Part shown: positions 1 through 8,134 of the stretch, piece by piece
Layout: each line of letters begins with the position of its first letter
Numbering within the stretch: position 1 is the stretch's first letter
Source of the DNA: Clostridioides difficile
Lineage (GTDB): Bacteria > Bacillota > Clostridia > Peptostreptococcales > Peptostreptococcaceae
Assembly (NCBI RefSeq): GCF_001299635.1
Contig: NZ_JRHN01000047.1
Span: 62,001-126,000 of the forward strand
Direction of reading: 5' to 3'
Length of the DNA stretch: 64,000 nt
Translations under genes and position numbers: made by a program
Notes under the pieces: generated by a model
Database searches by the model: none
What the model was told of the DNA's origin: nothing
What the model saw: only the letters and a program-made list of their open reading frames with translations

Positions 1-468
1 AGAATTTATACCACCTTTCCATGCAAGAGAATATATAAGAAAAGCTCCAAATAAAGCTCCTACAAGTGCAACAACTGGCATTGTAAATACGGTAAGATTA
101 CTCATTCCTTCATAAACATTCCCATTCATAAGGTATATATAAACGACTACAAATAATGCAGCACCTGAGTTTATCCCCAAAATACCAGAGTCTGCTAAAT
201 CATTCTTTGTAACACCTTGAAGTATTACACCTGCTGTTGATAATGCTGAACCAACCAAAAGAGCTATTACTATTCTTGGTAATCTCAATTTAAATATTGC
301 AATTTCATGATTACGCTGACCTTGCCCTAAAAAAGTCTTTATAACATCCATTGGTTCTATAGAAAATGAACCTATGTTTAAGCTCACTAGAAAAGTGATA
401 AAAATAAGCACCACTAAAATGGATACAACAAGCAATGTTTTTGAATTGTTTTTCATAATATTTTTCAT
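1..468 (-). CDS. fhuG: FecCD-family siderophore ABC permease, truncated by window edge
   Basis: This is the N-terminal about 156 residues of an integral membrane permease of the FecCD (BtuC-like) family that carries ferric siderophores across the membrane. The visible part has a first membrane helix (about residues 8-28), then the family block LRLPRIVIALLVGSALSTAG followed by GVILQGVTKNDLADSGILGI, matching the same block in the gene before it. The start is the ATG at 466-468, 5 nt after the stop of the upstream permease, with a GAAAGGGGG ribosome site overlapping that stop, so translation is probably coupled. An in-frame ATG at 454-456 is a weaker alternative. The 3' end and any ATPase gene lie outside the window. 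The fhuG name follows C. difficile gene order from memory; the substrate cannot be read from sequence. Confidence 0.85.
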   Translation of the reverse strand, partial: MKNIMKNNSKTLLVVSILVVLIFITFLVSLNIGSFSIEPMDVIKTFLGQGQRNHEIAIFKLRLPRIVIALLVGSALSTAGVILQGVTKNDLADSGILGINSGAALFVVVYIYLMNGNVYEGMSNLTVFTMPVVALVGALFGAFLIYSLAWKGGINS

Positions 469-473
469 AGTAC

Positions 474-1487
474 TTATTTTTCCCCCTTTCTAACAAGGTA
501 TATAAATATTGGCACTCCTATAAGTGCTGTTATAGAACCTACTGGTGTCTCATATGGAGGATTTATAATCCTACTTAATATATCTGTATATACAAGCAAT
601 ACAGCTCCTAGAACTAAAGAACTTGGTATTATATACTTATAATCTGAACCTACTATTCCTTTAGCTATTTGAGGGACTATAAGACCTATAAAAATAATAT
701 TACCAGAAACTGAAACAGATGCTCCAGTCATTAATATTACGAGTATTATACATATGAATCTAACAGTGTTAGTTTTTTGACCTAATCCTATTGCTACTTC
801 TTCCCCAAGGCTTAATATAGTTATTCTTGGAGCCATAACCATAGCTAATATAAATCCAATACCACCAGCTATAAATAATAACTTTACACCTTCCCAATTC
901 ACTCCTACAAGACCTCCTGATATCCAGAAGCTCAATTGTTGAGATAGATTAAAATACATAGATATCGCTGATGCTAAAGAAATTAGCAGTGTCCCAAGTG
1001 CTACTCCTGCAAGAGCTAATTTTACATTATTAACTCTTCCTCTTGACTTAGAACTTATAAAATATATAAATAATCCACTTATACTTGCTCCAATAAATGC
1101 AAACATCATTACACTAAGATTTCCATGTATAAGCTGAGGAAGTGTTTTTTGAAGCACTAGTGATATCGCAATTGCAAATGTAGCCCCTTGTGTAATACCT
1201 ATAACAGAAGGTTCCGCTATAGGATTTCTTGTTATCCCCTGCATTATTGCCCCAGAAACTGCTAAAAAGCCTCCAACAAGTGCTGCTGCTATTGCTCTTG
1301 GAAGTCTAACATCCTTTACTATTCTCATATTTATCCCATCTTCCATTTTTATTAAACTATCTATAACAGTTGACAGATTCATATCTTTTGCCCCAATAGC
1401 TATGGATAATACAATTCCAAGCACAAGTACAACTAGACTTATTAATATCAGCAAATAAGTTAAATTTTTTTTATTAAGCTTAGTCAA
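474..1487 (-). CDS. fhuB: FecCD-family siderophore ABC permease
   Basis: A 337-residue polytopic permease (about 9-10 helices) of the FecCD/BtuC family, expected to pair with the second permease and a cytoplasmic ATPase to import ferric siderophores. The family signatures LPRAIAAALVGGFLAVSGA, MQGITRNPIAEPSVIGI and, near the end, GLIVPQIAKGIVG plus PYETPVGSITALIG are intact. The start codon is TTG at 1485-1487, placed by the strong AAGGAGGTAGGATAA ribosome site directly before it. The gene is separated from the binding-protein gene by a hairpin followed by a U-rich run, which should lower permease expression relative to the binding protein. Substrate unknown; catechol or hydroxamate siderophores are the usual ones for this family. 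Confidence 0.9.
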   Translation of the reverse strand: MTKLNKKNLTYLLILISLVVLVLGIVLSIAIGAKDMNLSTVIDSLIKMEDGINMRIVKDVRLPRAIAAALVGGFLAVSGAIMQGITRNPIAEPSVIGITQGATFAIAISLVLQKTLPQLIHGNLSVMMFAFIGASISGLFIYFISSKSRGRVNNVKLALAGVALGTLLISLASAISMYFNLSQQLSFWISGGLVGVNWEGVKLLFIAGGIGFILAMVMAPRITILSLGEEVAIGLGQKTNTVRFICIILVILMTGASVSVSGNIIFIGLIVPQIAKGIVGSDYKYIIPSSLVLGAVLLVYTDILSRIINPPYETPVGSITALIGVPIFIYLVRKGEK

Positions 1488-1555
1488 TTATCCTACCTCC
1501 TTCTCCCTTTTAATTGTTAGTATAATAATATCTATTAAATATTTTCTAAGTTTTA

Positions 1556-1598
1556 TTAAAAATAGGTGTGAAAAATGAATATCATTATCTCACACCTA
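1556..1598 (-). terminator. Leaky terminator between binding protein and permeases
   Basis: TAGGTGTGA (1563-1571) pairs with TCACACCTA (1590-1598), with a second small hairpin (AATGA/TCATT) inside the loop. On the minus strand it is followed by TTTTTAATAAAA. It lies 12 nt after the fhuD stop and before the permease, a common way to express an abundant binding protein above its membrane partners. Confidence 0.65.
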
Positions 1599-1610
1599 CT
1601 AAGTTAAGAA

Positions 1611-2549
1611 TTACTTTGTTAATTCATTTTTAACTGATTCTAATAATAACTCTTTTCCGATTGGATTATATGATTGACTAAAAAATGGCGCTGCGTCAAG
1701 TATTGTTACATTTCCATCTTTTACTGCTCTTATTTGAGCCCAGATGGCACTATTTTCTAAATCTTTTTTATCTGCTTCTGTGGCAATTACAACTATATGG
1801 TCTGCATCTATATCTGTTAGACCTTCCATACTTACCATTGGCAATGTTATTCCATCTTGTTTAGGCATGTTCTTAGGTCTAGCTAGCTTCATATCATCAT
1901 TGATTAAAGTTCCTATTCCACCATCACTAAATACCATAAATTGACCTGAACTAGCTAATACTGGTAAGTAAGTTTTTTCTCCATTTTTCTCCGTAACTTC
2001 TTTACCCAATTTTGTAGCCTTTTCATCATACTTCTGTAACCAGTTTTTAGCATCCTCTTCTTTATCAAATAACTTTGAAACATCAGTTAACTTACTTCTC
2101 CAGTCATTTGCATAATCTTTCATCATTACTACAGGTGCTATTTCTTTTAATTGGTCATATATTTTCTCTTGTCTTTGACTCATTATTATTAAATCAGGAT
2201 TTACTTCCAATATAGCTTCCATATCCATAGTATCCATCATTGAGTGTCCAACTATTTTTACATCTTTAAGTTCTTCTCTTATGTAACTTGGTAATTTATC
2301 AGTTTCATATGAGTCTACATTTGCTGTTGCAACAGGTTTATGGCCTACTAATAATAGTTCTTCACTACTTCCTGATATATCAACTATTTTTTTAGGATTT
2401 GATGGTATCTTAACCTCTCCTTTAACAGATTGTACAACCCTTGTATCTGATTTATCTTCATTCTCTGCATTCTTATCTGAACATGCTGTAACAAGTACTA
2501 GCGTAGTTATAATAGATATAAATATTGCAAGTGATTTTATTTTTTTCAT
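1611..2549 (-). CDS. fhuD: Ferric-siderophore ABC transporter substrate-binding lipoprotein
   Basis: A 312-residue periplasmic-binding-protein-fold lipoprotein (class III, helical backbone) that captures ferric siderophore outside the membrane and hands it to the FecCD permeases. Residues 1-22 form a lipoprotein signal with lipobox VTAC, giving lipidation at Cys23. The mature domain contains the TroA-like landmarks PSNPKKIVDISGSSEELLLV, VNPDLIIMSQRQEKIYDQLKEIAP (split here from a longer stretch) and a C-terminal NPIGKELLLESV. The start ATG is preceded by GTAGGAG. It is the first gene of the operon, behind a strong promoter with a Fur-type box. The name comes from C. difficile gene order from memory; other iron-complex binding proteins look alike. 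Confidence 0.88.
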   Translation of the reverse strand: MKKIKSLAIFISIITTLVLVTACSDKNAENEDKSDTRVVQSVKGEVKIPSNPKKIVDISGSSEELLLVGHKPVATANVDSYETDKLPSYIREELKDVKIVGHSMMDTMDMEAILEVNPDLIIMSQRQEKIYDQLKEIAPVVMMKDYANDWRSKLTDVSKLFDKEEDAKNWLQKYDEKATKLGKEVTEKNGEKTYLPVLASSGQFMVFSDGGIGTLINDDMKLARPKNMPKQDGITLPMVSMEGLTDIDADHIVVIATEADKKDLENSAIWAQIRAVKDGNVTILDAAPFFSQSYNPIGKELLLESVKNELTK

Positions 2550-2582
2550 GATTTTTTCTCCTACTTGTTTATTATATTTATA

Positions 2583-2597
2583 TGATATTGATTATCA
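2583..2597 (-). promoter_or_regulatory. Fur box upstream of fhuD
   Basis: On the minus strand the 15-mer is TGATAATCAATATCA, one mismatch from the 7-1-7 Fur consensus TGATAATnATTATCA. It sits just downstream of the -10 element, where bound iron-Fur would block initiation. This predicts iron-repressed expression. Confidence 0.8.
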
Positions 2598-2610
2598 TAA
2601 GCACATATTT

Positions 2611-2638
2611 ATTATAGCATTTTTCTATTTTTAGTCAA
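2611..2638 (-). promoter_or_regulatory. Sigma-A promoter of the fhu operon
   Basis: On the minus strand TTGACT (2633-2638), a 16-nt spacer and TATAAT (2611-2616) with an extended TG before the -10 form a strong vegetative promoter about 60 nt upstream of fhuD. Confidence 0.75.
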
Positions 2639-2819
2639 TATTATTTTGTAAAAGGATAAAAATTCCTAATTAATCTTAATTATATATACTACAGATAAGG
2701 TTTTCTCATATTAAACAATAATTTAAAACTTGAATTTTTATATAGACAGAATGACTTTTCAGTTAAACAATGATAAAATACAATTTATAAAGAAATCTTT
2801 AGTAAGAAGGGTTTAAAAT

Positions 2820-2906
2820 ATGGATGATTGGCTTATTATTGAAAAAATTGAAGATGTAGTTGTTGGCACTAGTATACCTTATAATTATGAGAAGTCTAAA
2901 TTTTAA
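2820..2906 (+). CDS. Possible 28-residue small protein or gene remnant
   Basis: An ATG preceded by AAGAAGG opens a 28-codon frame beginning MDDWLIIEKIEDVVVG and ending at TAA. It is followed about 45 nt later by a strong hairpin that could serve as its terminator. It has no recognisable motif. It could be a genuine small peptide, the N-terminal stub of a decayed gene, or chance. The rest of the 2639-2949 interval shows no other convincing feature. Confidence 0.25.
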   Translation: MDDWLIIEKIEDVVVGTSIPYNYEKSKF

Positions 2907-2949
2907 AACATGGATAAAAGCATAATAGATTAGTAAATTCTATTTTAAT

Positions 2950-2999
2950 AAAAAGAGTATCTGTAATAATTATAATAAATCATTACAGATACTCTTTTT
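2950..2999. terminator. Bidirectional terminator 3' of the PTS operon
   Basis: AAAAAGAGTATCTGTAAT (2950-2967) pairs perfectly with its complement at 2982-2999 around a short AT loop, giving A and T tracts on both sides. It lies 17 nt beyond the chbA stop. Confidence 0.85.
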
Positions 3000-3016
3000 A
3001 TGATAAATGCTTTAAA

Positions 3017-3334
3017 TTACTTATTTTCTAATCTTTCATATACATCTATAAATTCTTCTGCTAATTGCTGAAAATTCATAGACGTCATTAAATGGTCTTG
3101 TGCATGAATAAGTATAACACTTATATCAGTTTTATTACCACTAGCTTCATTTTGTATTAGTTCTGTTTGGAATTTATGAGCTTTATGAATTGATTCTTTT
3201 GACTTTTCAATACATTCTCTAGCTTTGTCTATATTCCCACTCTTCGCTTCTTTTATAGCTTCAAATGCCAATCCTTTTGCATCCCCTGCAAATCCAATTA
3301 TTCCAAAAGATATTTCTATCATTTTTTCATCCAT
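3017..3334 (-). CDS. chbA: PTS lactose/cellobiose-family EIIA (chitobiose type)
   Basis: A 105-residue cytoplasmic phosphocarrier of the Lac-type EIIA family, which takes a phosphoryl group from HPr and passes it to EIIB. The all-helical family pattern is present, with ISFGIIGFAGDAKGLAFEAI at the N terminus and the phospho-acceptor block LIHAQDHLM; His77 is the likely phosphorylation site. Length matches the family (100-115). It is the last gene of the operon; its AGGAGG site overlaps the stop of the deacetylase gene, so the two are probably translationally coupled. The set EIIA, EIIB, EIIC, GH4 enzyme and YdjC deacetylase equals the components of E. coli chbBCA-FG, which is why the chb name is preferred over cel or lic. 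Confidence 0.88.
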   Translation of the reverse strand: MDEKMIEISFGIIGFAGDAKGLAFEAIKEAKSGNIDKARECIEKSKESIHKAHKFQTELIQNEASGNKTDISVILIHAQDHLMTSMNFQQLAEEFIDVYERLENK

Positions 3335-3346
3335 ATATTCTACCTC

Positions 3347-4078
3347 CTAAATATCTCTATAGCTTGATATGACTAATCCATTCTTTTCTAAAAATTCTTT
3401 GACTCCTTTAGATGTAAGTATCTTATGCTCTTTTGTTCTATCAATTGCATAAGATGTAGAATTTAAAATATAATCATCTAAAAAAGCTGGGTGAGACATA
3501 ATATCCACTACATCATACTTCATTATTTTGTCTATATTTTTTATAAAAAACTCTTCACTTACATTTTCCTTATAAAAACTATCAATTAATGGAACTACCT
3601 TTGAATACTCTAAATTATATTCAAATCCGCCTCTTATTGGAAGGTCATACTTATTTACAATCTTCTCTATCACTGGCTTTAAACTTACTAAAGTATGGAT
3701 ATGATGGTGACTATCCAGATGAGATATTTCTATTCCAAGTTCTTTTACTTTATCTATTTGAGCACAAAGTTCTCTATAAATCTCATCACAATCCATATTT
3801 TTAATAATTTCGTCTGTAATTCTTCTAATAAAAAAACCTTCTTTGTCAACAATAGTTTTTAAGTCAGATAATAATGGTCTACCACAGCTTAAAGTCATGT
3901 GAACGCCACAATTTAAAGACTTATTTTCTTTAAGTAATTTTACTCCATGTTCTACTCCAGGCATATTCGCCATCATAGAAGTAGACTTCACTATTCCATT
4001 ATTATGAGCTGATATTATACCATAATTCACAGCTTCACAATAGCCAAAGTCATCTGCATTTATTATAATTTTAGTCAT
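3347..4078 (-). CDS. chbG: YdjC/ChbG-family carbohydrate deacetylase
   Basis: A 243-residue metal-dependent deacetylase of the YdjC family. In E. coli the homologue removes one acetyl group from N,N'-diacetylchitobiose-6-phosphate so that the GH4 enzyme can act. The catalytic and metal motifs are intact: INADDFG near the N terminus (Asp pair), and HLDSHHHIHT in the middle, plus the C-terminal MSHPAFLDD. Family length is 240-260. It lies between the GH4 gene and EIIA, with 12-22 nt gaps. Its presence is the main reason to infer an N-acetylated disaccharide substrate; a role on acetylated plant oligosaccharides is also possible. Confidence 0.88.
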   Translation of the reverse strand: MTKIIINADDFGYCEAVNYGIISAHNNGIVKSTSMMANMPGVEHGVKLLKENKSLNCGVHMTLSCGRPLLSDLKTIVDKEGFFIRRITDEIIKNMDCDEIYRELCAQIDKVKELGIEISHLDSHHHIHTLVSLKPVIEKIVNKYDLPIRGGFEYNLEYSKVVPLIDSFYKENVSEEFFIKNIDKIMKYDVVDIMSHPAFLDDYILNSTSYAIDRTKEHKILTSKGVKEFLEKNGLVISSYRDI

Positions 4079-4100
4079 ACCACAACCTACTTTCTATAGA

Positions 4101-5411
4101 TTATCTATTAAATCTAGGAAGATAATCCTTATGAGCTTCTAACATTTCATCTAATATAGTTTTCGCCAAATCATCTGAAGGAATCAATGGATTTATACAA
4201 AGTGCCAAAAGGGCAGATTCATAATCTCCATATACAGCTGCTTTAGCTGCCAATACTTCAAATGACTTAATTTGACTTACTAACCCATGTACAGAATCTG
4301 GTAAGTATCCCATACTTAGTGGTTTTGGACCATTTTTTGTTATTACACTGCTGACTTCTACAGCTTGCTCGTCTTTAAAGTCTCTTATAGCACCATTGTT
4401 TAATGTATTAACTACTTGAATATCTTTTTTATCATTGTATATAGAGCTTATCAAATTACAAGCTGCATCACTATAATAAGCTCCCCCTCTTTTTTCAAGC
4501 TGAGGTGGTTTTATATCTAGTTTTTCATCTTTATACAAATCAAATAGTTGCTCCTCTAATTCTTTAACTACTTGACCTCTGGCTTTTCCTTCTTTAAACT
4601 CCCTCAACTCATCTTCAAGCATTTCTTTAGTTTTATAATAATATCTATGATATGGACAAGGTATTGCACCTAGAGATTTTATAAATTCTGAATTAAAGTC
4701 AATTGCCTTTATGTTTTGCATACTTATATCTGCTTTAACAAACTTATCTATTGCTTCTTTTGTAACATCTTCTCCATCTAAAAATACATTTAAACCATAA
4801 ACCATATGATTAAGACCTGCAAAATCCATACTTATTCTATCACTTTTTACATTAAATAGTTTGGCAACATCGTTTTTTAGATGAATTGGAACATTACATA
4901 AACCTATATATTTTTTAAAGTTAGTATATTTGAATACAGCTTCTGTTATTATTCCTGTTGGATTTGTAAAGTTCACCATCCATGCATTTGGACATAATTC
5001 TTCCACATCTTTTATTATATCAAATATAATTGGTATTGTGCGAAGGGCTTTGAATAGCCCTCCAGCACCATTAGTTTCTTGACCCATAACTCCATGAGAT
5101 AAAGGAATAGTTTCATCTTTAATTCTTGCATCTAAAAGACCTACTCTAAGTTGTGTTGTCACGAAATCTGCATCTTTTAGAGCTTCTCTTCTATCTAATG
5201 TAAGATTTATTTTCATATCTATTCCAGCTTTTTTTACCATTCTTTTAGCTAAATTTCCTACTATCTCTAATTTTTCTTTTCCATCCTCTATATCTACAAG
5301 CCACAATTCCTTTACAGGTAGCTCTTCATATCTATTTATAAAACCCTCTACAAGCTCAGGAGTATAACTTGAACCTCCTCCGATTGTAACTATTTTTAGT
5401 CCATTTTTCAT
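4101..5411 (-). CDS. chbF: GH4-family 6-phospho-beta-glucosidase
   Basis: A 436-residue glycoside hydrolase of family 4, which uses NAD+ and Mn2+ to cleave phosphorylated disaccharides by a redox-assisted elimination. The N-terminal Rossmann motif is IVTIGGGSSYTPELVEGF; the metal ligands are the Cys in YIGLCNVP and the His in GLNHMVYGL; QETNGAGGLFKALRTIP is the family signature near residue 100. Length is normal (430-450). It acts in the cytoplasm on sugar-phosphate delivered by the PTS. Homologues named CelF, LicH or ChbF differ in substrate; the neighbouring deacetylase favours the ChbF assignment. Confidence 0.9.
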   Translation of the reverse strand: MKNGLKIVTIGGGSSYTPELVEGFINRYEELPVKELWLVDIEDGKEKLEIVGNLAKRMVKKAGIDMKINLTLDRREALKDADFVTTQLRVGLLDARIKDETIPLSHGVMGQETNGAGGLFKALRTIPIIFDIIKDVEELCPNAWMVNFTNPTGIITEAVFKYTNFKKYIGLCNVPIHLKNDVAKLFNVKSDRISMDFAGLNHMVYGLNVFLDGEDVTKEAIDKFVKADISMQNIKAIDFNSEFIKSLGAIPCPYHRYYYKTKEMLEDELREFKEGKARGQVVKELEEQLFDLYKDEKLDIKPPQLEKRGGAYYSDAACNLISSIYNDKKDIQVVNTLNNGAIRDFKDEQAVEVSSVITKNGPKPLSMGYLPDSVHGLVSQIKSFEVLAAKAAVYGDYESALLALCINPLIPSDDLAKTILDEMLEAHKDYLPRFNR

Positions 5412-5493
5412 CTCATTATACCATCCTTACCTATAATTTAGTGTATTCTATACAACTTGATAAATTAATTATGCATATAAAATTACCTAGTTG

Positions 5494-6801
5494 TTAATTT
5501 TTTAGTTTCTTAGCCTCCATTTTTTCAGATGCTATGACGAATGGAATATATATTAATATTGACAATATTAAATTAAATAGTGCTAAAGCTCCACCAGTCC
5601 AATCGCCTGTAGCCATTGCCCCACCTAGTATAGGAGGTGTTACCCAAGGTATTTTAGGTAAAATTACTGGTGCTACTAATCCAAAATCTATTGCTAAGTA
5701 TGATACAGCACTACATATTACTGGTGCAAGTACAAATGGAATCATAAATATAGGATTTAAAACTATTGGAAGTCCAAATATTAATGGTTCTCCTATATTA
5801 AATATTGCTGGTGGCCCACCTAATACTATCATTTCTTTACGTCTTCTTCCTGCTATTATTAAAGCTATAATTAATCCTAATACCATTCCAGAACCACCTA
5901 AATATACAAATGCATCAAAGAATGAACCTGCAAGTACATGGTATCCTTCAGTTGCTCCTGCTTGGGCTAAAGCGGCATTTTCTCCACCTAACTTCATAAG
6001 TATAGTTTCTGTAAAAGGAAGTGCTATATTTGCACCATGAAGACCAACAGTCCAAAGTATATGAATTATAAATGCAATAAGCATTGTAGAACCTAGACTA
6101 TCAGCTACATTTGATAGTGGTGCTCCTAAATAAGTATTTAAAATATCTGTTAAGAAACTTCCATTTGAAAACATCTTTATAAATAGTCCTATTACTGTAA
6201 ATATCATTATAGTTAACATTCCTGGTATTAACTTTGCAAATGACCTTGAAACTGCTGGTGGAACTCCATCTGGCATTTTTATAGTTAATTTTTTTACTTT
6301 AGATAATCTTACAAATATCTCAGTTGATAATAATCCTATTAATATAGAAGAGAACAATGCTGCTGTACCTAAGTAAGTTTGTTGTATCATTCCCCATCCT
6401 TCAACTGCTGTAGTTCCTCCTTCAGGAACTATTTTACCAATTTGTGGAGCCATTATAAAAAAGATAGATAGTGCTATAAGTCCAGCCTGTAACCCATCAC
6501 TTTCATAAGATTTGGCTAAGAAATAGGCAACACCTATTACTAAAAATACTGCCATAGTACCTATTGCTCCCCACCAAAGGTCGCCTCCAAATGTAGTCCA
6601 GTTTTCTCCAAATATACTTGCCATTAAGTTCTTATATGCTTTTAGTGGCAAGTTGTTTATTAATGTTCCTAATGCACCTACCATAGTTATAGGTATCATA
6701 GCTATAAATGCATCCCTTACTGCTACTAAGTGCCTTTGAGCTCCTATTTTAGCAGCTACAGGCACTATATATTTATCCATAAATGACATGAATTTTTCCA
6801 T
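5494..6801 (-). CDS. chbC: PTS lactose/cellobiose-family EIIC permease
   Basis: A 435-residue membrane permease (about 10 helices) that translocates and presents the sugar for phosphorylation by EIIB. It shows the Lac-family EIIC landmarks: RHLVAVRDAFIAMIPITMVG at the N terminus, LHGANIALPF, and the sugar-binding block FNIGEPLIFGLPIVLNP, with the conserved Glu. A good GGAGGATG ribosome site precedes the ATG. The 82-nt gap to the next gene has no clear terminator, so one transcript is expected. Length is typical (about 435-450). Confidence 0.92.
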   Translation of the reverse strand: MEKFMSFMDKYIVPVAAKIGAQRHLVAVRDAFIAMIPITMVGALGTLINNLPLKAYKNLMASIFGENWTTFGGDLWWGAIGTMAVFLVIGVAYFLAKSYESDGLQAGLIALSIFFIMAPQIGKIVPEGGTTAVEGWGMIQQTYLGTAALFSSILIGLLSTEIFVRLSKVKKLTIKMPDGVPPAVSRSFAKLIPGMLTIMIFTVIGLFIKMFSNGSFLTDILNTYLGAPLSNVADSLGSTMLIAFIIHILWTVGLHGANIALPFTETILMKLGGENAALAQAGATEGYHVLAGSFFDAFVYLGGSGMVLGLIIALIIAGRRRKEMIVLGGPPAIFNIGEPLIFGLPIVLNPIFMIPFVLAPVICSAVSYLAIDFGLVAPVILPKIPWVTPPILGGAMATGDWTGGALALFNLILSILIYIPFVIASEKMEAKKLKN

Positions 6802-6823
6802 ATTTACATCCTCCAGTACAACT

Positions 6824-7135
6824 TTATTTCGAATTATTTAATTCTATGGCTCTATCTAATACAGCTTTTCCATTACATCTTCCATAATCCATCATATTTA
6901 TAACTTCTACTGGAATATTATGTGGTTTTGCCATTTCAGTTGCTTTTCCTAATACATATCTAACTTGAGGTCCTAAAAGTAAGACATCACAATTTTCTAT
7001 TTCATTTTTTAAGTTTACTTCTGATATAGCCCATATTTTCGCCTCTATATCGTTTTCCTTTGCAGCATCCTCCATTTTCGTAACTAACAAACTAGTTGAC
7101 ATTCCTGCTGAACAAGCTAACATTATTTTTATCAT
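6824..7135 (-). CDS. chbB: PTS lactose/cellobiose-family EIIB
   Basis: A 103-residue cytoplasmic EIIB that receives phosphate from EIIA on a cysteine and donates it to the incoming sugar. The phosphocysteine loop MLACSAGMSTSLLV is at the extreme N terminus, with Cys8 as the acceptor, and DVLLLGPQVRYVL is the second family block. It is the first gene of the operon, 22 nt before EIIC, with TTGGAGGG before the ATG. The 200-nt leader upstream carries the GntR operators. Confidence 0.92.
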   Translation of the reverse strand: MIKIMLACSAGMSTSLLVTKMEDAAKENDIEAKIWAISEVNLKNEIENCDVLLLGPQVRYVLGKATEMAKPHNIPVEVINMMDYGRCNGKAVLDRAIELNNSK

Positions 7136-7230
7136 TTTTTTCCCTCCAAATTAGATTTATTAAATATTTTTTAAGTCATAATTTCTTTAAATTATACATT
7201 TAAAGTATGCTTTTTTATTAATTATTATTC

Positions 7231-7245
7231 CAATGTATATATCTT
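7231..7245. promoter_or_regulatory. Partial GntR operator near PTS start
   Basis: CAATGTATATATCTT keeps the left half and centre of the operator seen intact at 7251 and 7291 but has a degenerate right half. Another half-site (ATACATTT) lies at 7194-7201. These are probably weaker binding positions. Confidence 0.4.
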
Positions 7246-7250
7246 ATTTT

Positions 7251-7268
7251 TAAATGTATATACATTTA
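7251..7268. promoter_or_regulatory. GntR operator 1 (palindrome)
   Basis: TAAATGTATATACATTTA is a perfect 18-bp palindrome about 115 nt upstream of EIIB. The core TGTATATACA recurs at 7291 and, with one change, upstream of the regulator gene, so it is the likely binding site of the neighbouring GntR protein. Confidence 0.75.
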
Positions 7269-7290
7269 ATTCTTGATATTATTATATATC

Positions 7291-7306
7291 AAATGTATAT
7301 ACATTT
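7291..7306. promoter_or_regulatory. GntR operator 2 (palindrome)
   Basis: AAATGTATATACATTT is identical to the core of operator 1, centred 39 bp away (close to four helical turns), which allows cooperative binding. Just beyond it, AGAAAACTTTTTCA (7309-7322) loosely resembles a CcpA cre box. Confidence 0.75.
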
Positions 7307-7335
7307 CAAGAAAACTTTTTCATTTTATTTAAATT

Positions 7336-8040
7336 TTATTCGACAACAGCACTCAAAGTTAAAGTATATCCATGATGATATGTGTGTGAGTATTCAAAAA
7401 CCTCACTATTTTGTAACTTGCAGATTTGATTTATATATAAAAGTGCCTCTGGTTCTTCTAACTTCAAGTTGACCATACATTCTTCATTTGATATTACAGC
7501 TTGTACTTCTCTCTCTGACATAGCTATCTTGTATCCACACACTTCTTCAACAAAATTATAAAGAGAATTTTCACAATGCATCTTATTTAAATTTGGAAAT
7601 AGCTTAACTGGCATATAAGTAATCATATATGAAACTCTTGCATCATTTGCTAATCTTACTCTTTTTATTTCCCATACATTTTCTTCCAGACTTATATTCA
7701 ATCTACTTGATAATTCTTCATCTGCCTGAACTATCTCAAGAGATACCAATATGTTAGATACTTTATATCCTTTACTTTCCATCTCTTTAGTAAATCCACT
7801 GACAGATGATATATTATCATATATATTATTTGCAAGAACTATACTTCCTACACCTCTTTGTCTGGCTATATATCCTTCTTTTACTAAGTTATTTAGTGCA
7901 GACCTTACAGTCATTCTAGTCACATTAAACTCCTCACTTAGCTGTTTTTCAGAGGGGATTAAATCCCCTTTCTTCAAACTATCTGAATTTATTAATTCTC
8001 TAACATGATTTTCTATAACTTTATAAATTGGCTCTTTCAT
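7336..8040 (-). CDS. GntR/HutC-family regulator of the PTS operon
   Basis: A 234-residue transcription factor with an N-terminal winged helix (residues about 5-70, IPSEKQLSEEFNVTRMTVRS and NNLVKEGYIARQRGVGS) and a C-terminal UTRA effector domain. HutC/UTRA proteins usually bind a phosphorylated sugar and then leave the DNA. The gene is immediately upstream of and co-oriented with the PTS operon, with matching palindromes before both its own start (8104-8119) and EIIB, implying autoregulation and repression of the operon. The likely inducer is the disaccharide phosphate or glucosamine-6-phosphate, which is inference. Start ATG follows TAAGGAG. Confidence 0.9.
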   Translation of the reverse strand: MKEPIYKVIENHVRELINSDSLKKGDLIPSEKQLSEEFNVTRMTVRSALNNLVKEGYIARQRGVGSIVLANNIYDNISSVSGFTKEMESKGYKVSNILVSLEIVQADEELSSRLNISLEENVWEIKRVRLANDARVSYMITYMPVKLFPNLNKMHCENSLYNFVEEVCGYKIAMSEREVQAVISNEECMVNLKLEEPEALLYINQICKLQNSEVFEYSHTYHHGYTLTLSAVVE

Positions 8041-8103
8041 TTAATTCACTCCTTATTAGTTAAATCTTTTACATAATAAGATAATTTTATATACAAACAA
8101 AGA

Positions 8104-8119
8104 AAATGTCTATACATTT
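8104..8119. promoter_or_regulatory. GntR operator 3 upstream of the regulator
   Basis: AAATGTCTATACATTT differs by one base from operators 1 and 2 and lies 64 nt upstream of the regulator start, consistent with autoregulation. Confidence 0.65.
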
Positions 8120-8134
8120 AAGATAATTTTAATT

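Noticed and set aside
5534-6040. 168-codon frame antisense to the PTS EIIC gene
   Set aside because: Shadow of the EIIC reading frame; composition mirrors the complementary codons and there is no start signal.
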